A stretch of DNA of 64,000 bases from Microbacterium profundi (GTDB taxonomy: Bacteria; Actinomycetota; Actinomycetes; Actinomycetales; Microbacteriaceae), in contig NZ_JPSY01000002.1 of assembly GCF_000763375.1 (NCBI RefSeq), forward strand, positions 310,001 to 374,000, read 5' to 3'. This document shows, in pieces, positions 42,638 to 51,294 of this stretch (its first letter is position 1; every line of letters begins with the position of its first letter). A program made the translations under genes and the position numbers. The notes below the pieces were generated by a model. That model had not been told where the DNA came from. It was given only the letters and a program-made list of their open reading frames with translations, and made no database searches.

Positions 42638-44319
42638 GATGTCGTCTCTTTCTGGTGTGAAGGGAGGGCCGTGACGGCTTCAGCCACGGCATTGCGGGCG
42701 CTCGCGGCATCGTCTGCCGCAAGTGCCACCTCGGCGAGGTGCTTCGCCTCGGAGGCGGTGCGCTCTGAGAGCGCGAGTCGTACGTCGGCGAGGGCCGCTG
42801 ACGCCATCGACAGGCTTGTGGCGCCGAGACCGACCAGCACGGCCGCCAGCAGCGGGTCCGCTGCCGCCTCGCCGCAGATCCCGACCGGCTTGCCGAGGCG
42901 GGCTCCTGCCGCGCCGACTTCGCCGACCAGTCGCAGCACCGCGGGGTGCCAAGGGTCCTGGAAGCCCGCGACGGAGCCGAGCATGCGGTCGGCGGCCATC
43001 GTGTACTGGGTGAGGTCGTTCGTGCCGATGGATGCGAAGTCGGTGTGGGCGAGCACGCGATCGGCCAGCAGCGCGGCGGCAGGGATCTCGACCATCACGC
43101 CAGCGGTCTTGATCCCGTACTCCCGGGCGAGGGCGGTGAAGTACTTCGTCTCCTCGACGGTGGCCACCATCGGTGCCATCACCCACAGGTCTGCGGAGGT
43201 CTCGGCATCCGCCTCGGCGAGAGCGGTGAGCTGCTCGCGCAGGATGTCCTCGCTGGCGCGCAGCGATCTGAGGCCCCGCAGCCCGAGGGCAGGGTTCTCC
43301 TCGTGCGCGTCATTGAGGAACGCGAGGGGCTTGTCGGCGCCGGCATCCAGCATCCGCACCACGACCTTCTTGCCACCGAACGCCGAGAGCAACTCGCGAT
43401 ACGACTCGCGCTGCTCGGCGACAGTGGGGGCCTGGGCGGAGGAGAGGAACAGGAACTCGGTGCGGAACAGGCCGACGCCTTCGGCGCCGCGCGCGACCGC
43501 ATCCGCGGCATCGGCGGGCTTGCCGAGATTCGCGAGCAGAGCGATCGCCGTGCCGTCGGCGAGTGCGCCGGGAGTGAGCGGCGCGCTCTCGGCGGCGTCG
43601 CGGGCCGCCGCGCGCTGGGCGGCCTTCTCCAGCTGCTCGCCGGTGGGATCGATCGTCACGACGCCGGCCGCCGCATCGACGATCACGGTCGTCCCGGTCT
43701 CGAGGATCGACCCTTCGGTCGCACCCACGATCGCGACGATGCCCTTCTCTCTCGCGAGGATGGCGGTGTGCGAGGTCGGGCCGCCGTCGGTGGTGACCAG
43801 CGCCAGCACCTGTTCGAGGTTGAGCAGGGCCGTGTCGGCGGGTGCGAGATCACGGGCGACGAGCACGAACGGATGCCCTGGATCGGGCACGCCGGGAGCG
43901 TCGAGGCCGCGCAGGTGCGCGAGCACGCGCTGGGCGATGTCGTCGAGGTCGGCCGCGCGCTCGCCGAGGTAGCCGCCGACCGCCTCGAGCGTGGCGCGGA
44001 AGCCGGCGAATGCGTCGTGCACCGCCCATTCGGCGCTGCCGCCGTCATCGATGCGGGAATCGACCTCGTCCTGAAGAGTCGGATCCTCCGCGATCATCGC
44101 CTGCGCCTCGAGCACCTCCTGGGCAGCGCCTCCGGCTGTGTCCGCACGTTGCTGCAGCTCTGCCGCGACGGCCGCCACAGCTTCGCGCGCCCTGGTGCGC
44201 TCGGCATCCGCACCGATCGTGCTCGGTGTGTTCTCCGGTGCAGGCAGCGGCTCCGCCATGCGGATCACGGGCCCCTGGGCGATACCGCGGCCGACGCCCA
44301 CGCCGCGCAGCTCGGTCAT
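42634..44319 (-). CDS. ptsI: PTS phosphoenolpyruvate-protein phosphotransferase (Enzyme I)
   Basis: 561 aa. Starts PTS phosphorelay by transferring phosphate from PEP to HPr. The N-terminal domain has the phospho-His in TTDGGPTSHTAILAREKGI near 180; the PEP-binding barrel has GVGLFRTEFLFL, RMLDAGADKPL, ALGLRGLRSLRASE, VMVEIPAAALLAD, FASIGTNDLTQYTMAADR and VGICGEAAADPLLAAVLVGLG with the catalytic Cys. ATG 44319 overlaps the HPr stop. Having ptsI inside a mannitol operon implies it may be induced together with the transporter. Confidence 0.96.
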   Translation of the reverse strand: MTELRGVGVGRGIAQGPVIRMAEPLPAPENTPSTIGADAERTRAREAVAAVAAELQQRADTAGGAAQEVLEAQAMIAEDPTLQDEVDSRIDDGGSAEWAVHDAFAGFRATLEAVGGYLGERAADLDDIAQRVLAHLRGLDAPGVPDPGHPFVLVARDLAPADTALLNLEQVLALVTTDGGPTSHTAILAREKGIVAIVGATEGSILETGTTVIVDAAAGVVTIDPTGEQLEKAAQRAAARDAAESAPLTPGALADGTAIALLANLGKPADAADAVARGAEGVGLFRTEFLFLSSAQAPTVAEQRESYRELLSAFGGKKVVVRMLDAGADKPLAFLNDAHEENPALGLRGLRSLRASEDILREQLTALAEADAETSADLWVMAPMVATVEETKYFTALAREYGIKTAGVMVEIPAAALLADRVLAHTDFASIGTNDLTQYTMAADRMLGSVAGFQDPWHPAVLRLVGEVGAAGARLGKPVGICGEAAADPLLAAVLVGLGATSLSMASAALADVRLALSERTASEAKHLAEVALAADDAASARNAVAEAVTALPSHQKETTS

Positions 44320-44600
44320 CCGGCCGCCTCCTGGTCGTGATCGGTCGTCAGCAACTCGGTGAGCGAGTCGAGCACGCCCTCGGCGCCTTCTCCGTCGGCC
44401 GTGAGCGTCACGTAGTCGCCGTACTCGATCGCGAGCGCGATCACGCCGAGGATGCTGGCCGCGTTGGCAGGCTTCCCGGAATCCTTCGCGATCGTCACGG
44501 AGATGCCGGAGTCCTTGGCTGCCTGCGCGAACAGCTTCGCAGGGCGCGCGTGCAACCCGTGGGAGGAGCCGATGCGGACAGTGCGTGAGATCTCGGTCAT
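44316..44600 (-). CDS. ptsH: Phosphocarrier protein HPr
   Basis: 94 aa. The phospho-His is in GSSHGLHARPAKLFAQAA near residue 17, followed by the Ser-region NAASILGVIALAIEYGDYVTL. The Ser-46 position reads ASIL, so HPr kinase-type regulation is possible in principle, but HPr kinase is not expected in actinobacteria. ATG 44600 overlaps the orphan EIIB stop (ATGA) and uses the same GAAAGGAACATC leader sequence seen before mtlF. The upstream open frame is shadow. Confidence 0.95.
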   Translation of the reverse strand: MTEISRTVRIGSSHGLHARPAKLFAQAAKDSGISVTIAKDSGKPANAASILGVIALAIEYGDYVTLTADGEGAEGVLDSLTELLTTDHDQEAAG

Positions 44601-44926
44601 GATGTTCCTTTCGCGGTGGACGGTGAATCGTTCTTCGAGGAGGAGAGCGCCATGCGGGCGACCGCGAGCGTGCGGATGCCGTCGCGGTCGGCGAACACGT
44701 CGTCGGGCAGTACCGCGACGGGTGCGTGGGATGCGGCGCGGATGGCGTCCACCCGGTCGGCGAGATGCGGACCGACGAGCACGAGGTCCGCGAAGGCGGC
44801 GGAGATCGTCTGCTCGGTGCCGGCAGCGGTGTCCCAGTCGAGGCCGGCGTCGGATGCTGCGCGCCGCAGCCGCTGTGCGACGAATGTGCTGGACGCTCCC
44901 GCGCCGCACACCACCAGGATCCTCAT
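44597..44926 (-). CDS. Stand-alone PTS EIIB, lactose/cellobiose type
   Basis: 109 aa. Phospho-Cys loop at the N-terminus: ILVVCGAGASSTFVAQRLRRAA; then ADLVLVGPHLADRVDAI, typical of the lactose/cellobiose (chitobiose) EIIB fold, and a Ser-rich C-terminal tail. MtlA already carries its own EIIB, so this one is not needed for mannitol; it may have a regulatory role, for example phosphorylating the PRD regulator, or serve an EIIC elsewhere. ATG 44926 is preferred, with AGGAAGAGG upstream. First gene of the minus-strand PTS operon, overlapping ptsH. Confidence 0.83.
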   Translation of the reverse strand: MRILVVCGAGASSTFVAQRLRRAASDAGLDWDTAAGTEQTISAAFADLVLVGPHLADRVDAIRAASHAPVAVLPDDVFADRDGIRTLAVARMALSSSKNDSPSTAKGTS

Positions 44927-44989
44927 CGATGCCACCTCTTCCTGCTCTCCATTCTGGGAAGAAGCTGTGAGCGGCGCCACCACGTTCCT

Positions 44990-45030
44990 TTCCGCCCCTG
45001 CGGAACCTTCCGCCGCGACCCGCGGTCGCG
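44990..45030. promoter_or_regulatory. Two inverted repeats in the mtl divergent promoter region
   Basis: TTCCGC-CCCT-GCGGAA (44990-45005) and CGCGACC-CGC-GGTCGCG (45014-45030) lie between the divergent EIIB gene and the PRD-regulator gene (start 45053). They are candidate operator sites for the mannitol activator, inferred from position only. Confidence 0.35.
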
Positions 45031-45052
45031 ACGGTGCTGGCATCATGGGAGC

Positions 45053-46975
45053 ATGTCGCGCCAGCGTCAGGATCAGCTCCTGCAGACCCTCCTCCGGCAG
45101 GACGATTGGGCGACGGCGGCGAGCCTCGCCGATCTGTTCGGCGTGACGCCGCGCAGCATCCGCTCATATGTCGCCGCGCTCAACGCCCGCGCGACGGGCG
45201 GCGACGCCGTCGAGTCGGGCCCGGCCGGATACCGCGCCGGTGCGAGTGCGCATGCGACGCTGCGGACACGGGCGACGGGGGATTCCGCACCGCGCGACCG
45301 CCTGCACACGGTGGTGCGGATGCTGCTGGACGAATCGGCTGGCATCGATGTGTTCGCCACGGCGGAGCGACTGCACGTGAGCGAGGCCACCCTGGAATCC
45401 GATCTCTCCCGAGTGCGCGGGCTGCTGGACGGCACCGATCTCCGGCTCGAGCGCGATCGCGAGATCGTCCGTCTGCAGGGGACGGAGGTGGCGCAGCGCC
45501 GGCTGCTGAGCCGGCTCGCCCACGACGAGATGGACGCCGGCTCGTTCCACCCCGAGAGCATCCGCCGCGCCCTCACCGGCAGCGCCGTCGCCGCGCACGC
45601 CGTCGCTCCGTTCAAGACCGCCCTCGTGCGCGAGCTGGGTGCGCTCGGCTACTACGTCAACGAGCTCGCGATCTCCGACGTGCTGCTGCACATCGCGATC
45701 GCCGCCGACCGCGTCTCGGCCGGCCGTGCCCTCGACACCCCGCAGTCGGGAGCCTCGGAGGAGATCCCGAAGCTGGGCGGCGTGATCACGCAGCTCGCCG
45801 CAGAGCACTTCGGCGTCGCTCTCGGCGAGGGCGACAGCGCGCATCTCGCCACGCTCGTGCTGACCAGGGCGATCGCGCCAGGGCAGAGCGCCGGGCACGA
45901 TGCCGCCCGCAGCGGGGTCGATCAGGCGGTCGAGGCCGCCGTCCGCGCGGAGATCGTCCAGGCTGCGGCGGACTATCAGGTGGATCTCGTCGATGAGGCG
46001 TTCATCCTGCGGCTGGCGCTGCACGTGCAGAATCTGCTGCGCCGAGCCGAGGAGCAGGCCTGGACGCGCAACCCGCTCACGAGGTCGCTGAAGTCGTCGT
46101 ACCCCATGATCTTCGAAGTGGCGGTGTCGATCGCGAGCGGCCTGCATGACCGGCTGGGCGCTCCGATCCACGACGACGAGATCGCCTACATCGCGATGCA
46201 CATCGGCGGGAGGCTGGAGCGCAGCCGCAAGGCCGAGTCGATCCTCACGGCGACGATCGTCTGCCCCGGCTACTACGAGCTGCACGAGCTGCTGCGCTCG
46301 AGCGTCGATCGCTCGCTCGGCTCATCGGTGGAGGTCACCAGCGTCGTCACGAGCGTGGATCCCGACTGGGAGGCGATCGACACCGACCTCGTGCTGAGCA
46401 CGATCGAACCAGGTGCCAATGGCGACCGCTATGTGCGCATCCAGCCGTTCCTCACCGACGCCGACGTCGAGCGCGTGTCGCAGGCGGCGGCCCGCATGCG
46501 TCGCGCGCGCCGGCTCACCCGTCTGCGCGAGGAGCTGTCGCGCTACTTCGTGGCTGATGCGTTCGTTCGCCCACTGCCGGATGAGGGGGAGGATGCCGTC
46601 ATCCGCCGTCTCGGCGGACTGCTCGTGGATACCGGTCTCATCGCCGGCGACTACGTGGAGAACACGATCGTCAGGGAGCGGATGTCATCGACCGCGTTCA
46701 CGGACGCGCTGGCCGTTCCGCACGCGCTGCAGATGACGGCTCAGCGCACGGCTATCGCGATCGGCGTGGCCGACGGTTCGGTCGCGTGGGGAGAAGGGCG
46801 TGTGCAGGTCGTGGCGCTCGCCGCGTTCAGCGAGAGCGACCGCACCGCGTTCCAGACGGTGTTCGAGCAGCTCGTCGAGGTCTTCAGCGAACGCGAGAGC
46901 GTGCAGCGGATCGTCCGCCGTGGCACGTCGTTCGAGGCGTTCCTGGATGAGCTCGTCGCCGTGATCGACGGCTGA
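45053..46975 (+). CDS. PRD-domain transcriptional activator/antiterminator of the mannitol PTS (MtlR/BglG type)
   Basis: 640 aa. Helix-turn-helix domains at the N-terminus (ASLADLFGVTPRSIRSYVAALNAR, IDVFATAERLHVSEATLESDL), two PRD regions (around 200-310 with HIAIAADR, and 310-420 with YIAMHIGGRLER), a GatB-like EIIB region starting ILTATIVCPGYYELHELL (Cys), and a C-terminal EIIA-like domain with the His in TDALAVPHALQMTAQ near 560. PTS phosphorylation of PRD, EIIB and EIIA residues normally tunes such regulators. ATG 45053 gives the natural start. Divergent from the mannitol operon, which it presumably controls. Confidence 0.88.
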   Translation: MSRQRQDQLLQTLLRQDDWATAASLADLFGVTPRSIRSYVAALNARATGGDAVESGPAGYRAGASAHATLRTRATGDSAPRDRLHTVVRMLLDESAGIDVFATAERLHVSEATLESDLSRVRGLLDGTDLRLERDREIVRLQGTEVAQRRLLSRLAHDEMDAGSFHPESIRRALTGSAVAAHAVAPFKTALVRELGALGYYVNELAISDVLLHIAIAADRVSAGRALDTPQSGASEEIPKLGGVITQLAAEHFGVALGEGDSAHLATLVLTRAIAPGQSAGHDAARSGVDQAVEAAVRAEIVQAAADYQVDLVDEAFILRLALHVQNLLRRAEEQAWTRNPLTRSLKSSYPMIFEVAVSIASGLHDRLGAPIHDDEIAYIAMHIGGRLERSRKAESILTATIVCPGYYELHELLRSSVDRSLGSSVEVTSVVTSVDPDWEAIDTDLVLSTIEPGANGDRYVRIQPFLTDADVERVSQAAARMRRARRLTRLREELSRYFVADAFVRPLPDEGEDAVIRRLGGLLVDTGLIAGDYVENTIVRERMSSTAFTDALAVPHALQMTAQRTAIAIGVADGSVAWGEGRVQVVALAAFSESDRTAFQTVFEQLVEVFSERESVQRIVRRGTSFEAFLDELVAVIDG

Positions 46976-46983
46976 GCATCATC

Positions 46984-47247
46984 TCAGTCCTGCCTCGCGA
47001 GCACCTCGGTCAGCGCATCCAGCACGCTCGCGGCTCCTGCCGACTCCGCCGTGGACAGCACGACCTCATCGCCCTGTCTGAGAGCGAGGTCCATCACGGC
47101 CAGCACGCTGCTGAGATCCACCTGCGTACCGGTCGCGGTCCGCAGCGTGATCGAGTCGCGATGCGCCTGCGCAAGGCGAACGAGTTCGGCGACGGGACGG
47201 GCGTGCACACCGTTGTGCGCCCTGATGATCACATGTCGGGTCGGCAT
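46984..47247 (-). CDS. Second HPr-like phosphocarrier
   Basis: 87 aa with a complete HPr fold: RAHNGVHARPVAELVRLAQAH (His in the phosphoacceptor position) and SSVLAVMDLALRQGDEVVLST. It is clearly a paralogue of the HPr at 44.4 kb but diverged. ATG 47247 starts 9 bp after the phosphosugar mutase stop, so it reads as the last gene of the PNP-mutase operon rather than with the PTS genes. It may be a paralogue serving another PTS or a regulatory carrier. Confidence 0.85.
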   Translation of the reverse strand: MPTRHVIIRAHNGVHARPVAELVRLAQAHRDSITLRTATGTQVDLSSVLAVMDLALRQGDEVVLSTAESAGAASVLDALTEVLARQD

Positions 47248-47256
47248 ACAGCGATG

Positions 47257-48933
47257 CTAGCTTCGCTCCTCGAGCAGCGCGCGCACACCCGCCTCGAGAT
47301 CTGCGACCGCCGCGCGGGAGCCGTCGGCCGTATCGGCCCGTGCGTCGATGTACACCTTGAGCTTCGGCTCGGTGCCGCTCGGGCGCACGATCACGCGCGA
47401 GCCGTCTGCGAGCCGGTAGCGCAGCACATCGCCGGAGGGCTGTCCCTCTGACGCCTGCATGAGGTCCTCGGCGGAGTCGATCGCCGTGCTGCCGATGCGC
47501 GCCGGCGGCAACGTGCGCAGAGCGAGCATGATCCTGTCGATGATCGAGAGGTCATCGACGCGCACGGAGACCTGACCGCTGGCGAAATGGCCGTACGTCT
47601 CGCCGAGTTCCGCGACGAGCGTGGCCAGAGTCTCGCCCCTCTCTTCTGCCTCGGCGGCAAGACCGAGCACGGCGATCGCCGCGGAGATGCCGTCCTTGTC
47701 GCGTACCTTCTCCGGGTTCACCAGGTATCCGAGCGCCTCCTCGAAGCCGAACACCATTCCCGGTGCTCGCGAGATCCATTTGAAGCCGGTCAGCGTCTCG
47801 TGGAAGTCGAGTCCGTGATGTGCGGCGATCGCGCCGAGGCCGGGGGATGAGACCAGCGAGCAGGCCAGCGAGGCCCCTGGTATGCCCTCCGCGGCACGCG
47901 CGGCGCGAGCTCCCAGGAGCAGTCCGACCTCGTTGCCGCTCAGCCGACGCCAGCCGCCCTCGGCGGAGTCGTCGGGGATCGCGACGGCGAGGCGGTCGGC
48001 GTCAGGGTCGTTCGCGATGATGAAGTCGGCGCGGGTGCGTCTGGCCGCGGCGAATGCGAGGTCCATCGCCCCCGGCTCTTCGGGGTTCGGGAACGACACG
48101 GTGCGGAACGTGGGGTCGGGACGCAGTTGTTCGCGTACGGTCGTCGGCTGCGGATAGCCGGCCGTGCGCAGGATGCGGGAGAAGGTCTCCCAGCCCACGC
48201 CGTGCATCGCCGTGTAGACCCAGTTGAAGCCCTTCGCCGACGCCGGCGCGGGAGCCACGGCGGCCGTATCGCGGATGTAGGCGGAGACGACGTCTTCGGC
48301 GGCCGTCTCGTACGAGCTCGAACGCGGCAGTCGGGAGATGTCGCCGGCATCCGCCACCCGCTGGATGTGGGCGGCGATCTCGGCGTCTGCGGGGGCCACG
48401 ATCTGGGAGCCGGCATCCGCGCCGCCGAGATACACCTTGTAGCCGTTGTCGTCCGGCGGATTGTGGCTCGCGGTCACCATGACACCGGCATCCGCGCCGA
48501 AGTGGCGCACAGCGAATGCGAGCACCGGCGTCGGCAGCAGGCGAGGCAGCAGAATCGTGCGAAGTCCAGCGCCGGCGAACAACTCGGCGGAGTCATGGGC
48601 GAACCGCCGGGAGTTGCGGCGTCCGTCGTAGCCGACCACGACGGAGGGGGTGCCCTGCACCCGCTCGCGCAGATACGACGCGAAGCCGGCGGCGGCCTGA
48701 GCGATCAGCACGCGGTTCATCCGGTTGCTGCCGGCGCCGAGTGCGCCACGCAGGCCGGCGGTGCCGAACGCGAGGCGCGCGCCGAAGCGGTCTTCCAGAT
48801 CGGCGATCGCCGCGGCATCGCCCGAGGCTGCCCTTGTGACGATTGCGGCGAGCTCGTCCCTGGTCGCGGCATCCGGATCCTGGCGCAGCCACGCACGCGC
48901 CTGAGCCAATCGCGCCTCGGTCTGCTCGCTCAC
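47257..48933 (-). CDS. Phosphomannomutase/phosphoglucomutase-family phosphosugar mutase (possible phosphopentomutase)
   Basis: 558 aa alpha-D-phosphohexomutase superfamily. Motifs: FGTAGLRGALGAGSNRMNR, the phosphoserine loop VMVTASHNPPDDNGYKVY near 140, the metal-binding IIANDPDADRLAVAIPD near 285, and the sugar-phosphate loops GFKWIS, GFEEALGY and the final VIVRPSGTEPKLKVYID. GTG 48933 overlaps the PNP stop. Linkage to purine nucleoside phosphorylase suggests it acts on ribose-1-P or deoxyribose-1-P, as in the mycobacterial deoD-pmmB pair, but hexose phosphates cannot be excluded. Confidence 0.9.
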   Translation of the reverse strand: MSEQTEARLAQARAWLRQDPDAATRDELAAIVTRAASGDAAAIADLEDRFGARLAFGTAGLRGALGAGSNRMNRVLIAQAAAGFASYLRERVQGTPSVVVGYDGRRNSRRFAHDSAELFAGAGLRTILLPRLLPTPVLAFAVRHFGADAGVMVTASHNPPDDNGYKVYLGGADAGSQIVAPADAEIAAHIQRVADAGDISRLPRSSSYETAAEDVVSAYIRDTAAVAPAPASAKGFNWVYTAMHGVGWETFSRILRTAGYPQPTTVREQLRPDPTFRTVSFPNPEEPGAMDLAFAAARRTRADFIIANDPDADRLAVAIPDDSAEGGWRRLSGNEVGLLLGARAARAAEGIPGASLACSLVSSPGLGAIAAHHGLDFHETLTGFKWISRAPGMVFGFEEALGYLVNPEKVRDKDGISAAIAVLGLAAEAEERGETLATLVAELGETYGHFASGQVSVRVDDLSIIDRIMLALRTLPPARIGSTAIDSAEDLMQASEGQPSGDVLRYRLADGSRVIVRPSGTEPKLKVYIDARADTADGSRAAVADLEAGVRALLEERS

Positions 48934-49763
48934 AGCGCCTCCACTACGCGGGCCAGCAGCGCCGAGATCACGGGCTCTGCCTCGCGGCCGGCCTCGATGA
49001 CCTCGGTGTGACTGAGCGGCGTCTTCTGGATGCCGGCGGCGAGGTTCGTGATCAGCGAGAAGCCCAGAATCTCCATGCCGGCCTCACGGGCAGCGATCGC
49101 CTCGAGAGCCGTCGACATGCCGACGATGTTCCCGCCGATGACCTTCGCCATCTGCACTTCGGCCGGCGTCTCGTAGTGCGGTCCGCGGAACTGCGTGTAG
49201 ACGCCCTCATCCAGTGACGGGTCGATCGTGCGTGCGATGTCGCGCAGTCGCGGCGAGTACAGGTCGGTCAGGTCCACGAAGTTCGCACCTTCCAGCGGAG
49301 AGTCCGCAGTCAGGTTGATATGGTCGCTGATGAGCACGGGCTGGCCGGGCTTCCACGTCTCGCGGATACCGCCGGCGCCGTTGGTCAGCACCATGATCGC
49401 AGCCCCTGCGGCGGCGGCGGTGCGGACGCTGTGGACGACGCGTCGGACGCCGTGGCCCTCGTAATAGTGCGTGCGGGCGCCGATGACGAGCACGTGCTTG
49501 CCGCCGGGCGTGCGGATGCTGCGCAGAGTGCCGACGTGGCCCTCGAGAGCAGGCTTGGAGAAGCCGGTGACCTCGGTGGCCGGGATCGTGGCGACGGTCT
49601 CGCCGAGCAGGTCGGCGGCTTTGCCCCAGCCGCTTCCGAGGGTGAGGGCGATGTCGTGCTTCTCGACGCCGCTGAGCCGCGCGATGTCCGCGGCGGCGAG
49701 GGCTGCGACCTCGAACGGGTCGGTGTTCGGGTCGTCGAGAGGGTTGTCGTGAATGTCGGTCAT
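48930..49763 (-). CDS. Purine nucleoside phosphorylase
   Basis: 277 aa, trimeric PNP (NP-II) type. Phosphate-binding LTLGSGWGKAADLL, ETVATIPATEVTGF, substrate loop TNGAGGIRETW, and the signature FRGPHYETPAEVQMAKVIGGNIVGMSTALEAIAARE with the catalytic Glu. Splits inosine, guanosine and deoxy forms to base and pentose-1-P. ATG 49763 begins the protein naturally (TDIHDNPLDDPNTDPFE). Overlap with the mutase gene couples the two steps from nucleoside to pentose-5-phosphate. Confidence 0.94.
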   Translation of the reverse strand: MTDIHDNPLDDPNTDPFEVAALAAADIARLSGVEKHDIALTLGSGWGKAADLLGETVATIPATEVTGFSKPALEGHVGTLRSIRTPGGKHVLVIGARTHYYEGHGVRRVVHSVRTAAAAGAAIMVLTNGAGGIRETWKPGQPVLISDHINLTADSPLEGANFVDLTDLYSPRLRDIARTIDPSLDEGVYTQFRGPHYETPAEVQMAKVIGGNIVGMSTALEAIAAREAGMEILGFSLITNLAAGIQKTPLSHTEVIEAGREAEPVISALLARVVEAL

Positions 49764-49821
49764 GGATCCACTCTAAGAGTGGTGACGGCAACGCACTCAG
49801 GATTGCGGAAGAATGGGAGTC

Positions 49822-51261
49822 ATGTCTTCCACTCCTTTCGAGCGCACTCAGCGGGTTGCCGTCCTCGGCGGCGGTCCCGGCGGCTACGAAGCGGCGCTCG
49901 CCGCCGCCCAGCTCGGAGCCGAGGTGACGCTGGTCGAGCGCGTCGGAGTCGGCGGATCCGCCGTACTCACAGATGTCGTGCCGTCGAAGAGCCTGATCGC
50001 CACGGCCGATGCAGCGGTCGCGATCTCCGAGGCGAGCGATCTCGGAGTGCAGTTCTACGCGAAGGGGGCGGCGGGGAAGCCGCTCAAGCCCGAGATCGCG
50101 ATCAACCTCGCCGCGGTCAACAAGCGTCTGCTGGCGCTCGCGGGGCAGCAGTCGGAGGACATGCGCGAGACGCTGCTCGAGGCGGGTGTCCGCATCCTCT
50201 CCGGTCACGGGCGTCTCGAGGGCCCGAACGCCATCGTGGTCGCCACCGGACCGGGCGGCACCGATTTCGACCGCGTCGAAGCCGACACCATCATCGTGTC
50301 GGTCGGCGCATCGCCGCGCGAGCTCGACAGCGCGAAGCCGGACGGCAAGCGCATCCTGACCTGGACGCAGCTGTACGACATGAAGGCGCTGCCCGAGCAC
50401 CTCATCGTGGTCGGCTCGGGTGTCACCGGCGCCGAGTTCGCCTCGGCGTACATGAACCTCGGCGCGAAGGTGACGCTCGTCTCCAGTCGCGATCAGGTGC
50501 TGCCGGGCGAGGACAAGGACGCAGCCCACGTGCTGGAGAAGGTCTTCAAGCGGGGTGGCATGACCGTGCTGTCCAAGTCGCGCGCCGACAAGGTGGAGCG
50601 TACGGACACCGGCGTGCTCGTGACGCTCTCCGACGGTCGCACCGTCGAGGGCAGCCACTGCCTGATGGCGGTGGGATCGATTCCGAACACCGCGGGGATC
50701 GGCCTGGAGGAGGCGGGGGTCGAACTCACCGAGTCCGGCCACGTGCGCGTCAACCGCGTCGCCCGCGCCTCAGTGCCGAACATCTACGCGGTCGGCGACT
50801 GCACGAACTTCATGCCGCTCGCATCCGTCGCCTCCATGCAGGGGCGCACCGCGGTGTTCCACGCGCTCGGCGACATCGTCATCCCGCTCGAGAAGATCAA
50901 GGTCACCTCGAACATCTTCACGGCCCCCGAGATCGCCACGGTCGGCTGGGGCGAGAAGGACGTCGAAGACGGTGTCGCCGACGGGCTCGTCTACAAGCTG
51001 CCGCTGGCAGCGAACCCGCGCGCCAAGATGATGGGCATCAAGGACGGCTTCGTGAAGATCATCGCACGCAAGGGCTCTGGCACGGTCATCGGCGGTGTGA
51101 TCGTGGCGCCGAAGGCGTCGGAGTTGATCTACCCGATCGCCGTCGCCGTCGAGCGTCGCCTCACGGTCGACCAGGTCTCACGTGTGTTCGCCGCGTACCC
51201 GTCGCTGTCGAGCAGCATCACAGATGCGTCGCGCGCGATGCACCTGGTGAACATCAGCTGA
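49822..51261 (+). CDS. LpdA-like flavoprotein pyridine nucleotide oxidoreductase lacking redox cysteines
   Basis: 479 aa, flavoprotein disulfide reductase fold: FAD site VAVLGGGPGGYEAALAAAQLGAEVTLVE, NAD(P) site LIVVGSGVTGAEFASAYMNLGA, the second FAD motif NIYAVGDCTNFMPL and a dimer domain. The active-site CxxxxC is replaced: the segment reads GVGGSAVLTDVVPSKSL with no Cys, so it cannot be a true lipoamide dehydrogenase. Its location beside the carboxylase and PNP genes matches mycobacterial LpdA, a quinone-reductase-like member. ATG 49822 has GGAAG nine bases upstream; ATG 49813 is possible. Confidence 0.88.
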   Translation: MSSTPFERTQRVAVLGGGPGGYEAALAAAQLGAEVTLVERVGVGGSAVLTDVVPSKSLIATADAAVAISEASDLGVQFYAKGAAGKPLKPEIAINLAAVNKRLLALAGQQSEDMRETLLEAGVRILSGHGRLEGPNAIVVATGPGGTDFDRVEADTIIVSVGASPRELDSAKPDGKRILTWTQLYDMKALPEHLIVVGSGVTGAEFASAYMNLGAKVTLVSSRDQVLPGEDKDAAHVLEKVFKRGGMTVLSKSRADKVERTDTGVLVTLSDGRTVEGSHCLMAVGSIPNTAGIGLEEAGVELTESGHVRVNRVARASVPNIYAVGDCTNFMPLASVASMQGRTAVFHALGDIVIPLEKIKVTSNIFTAPEIATVGWGEKDVEDGVADGLVYKLPLAANPRAKMMGIKDGFVKIIARKGSGTVIGGVIVAPKASELIYPIAVAVERRLTVDQVSRVFAAYPSLSSSITDASRAMHLVNIS

Positions 51262-51294
51262 CGTCGGCTCCGCCCGGCTACCGGTTCCACGCGG

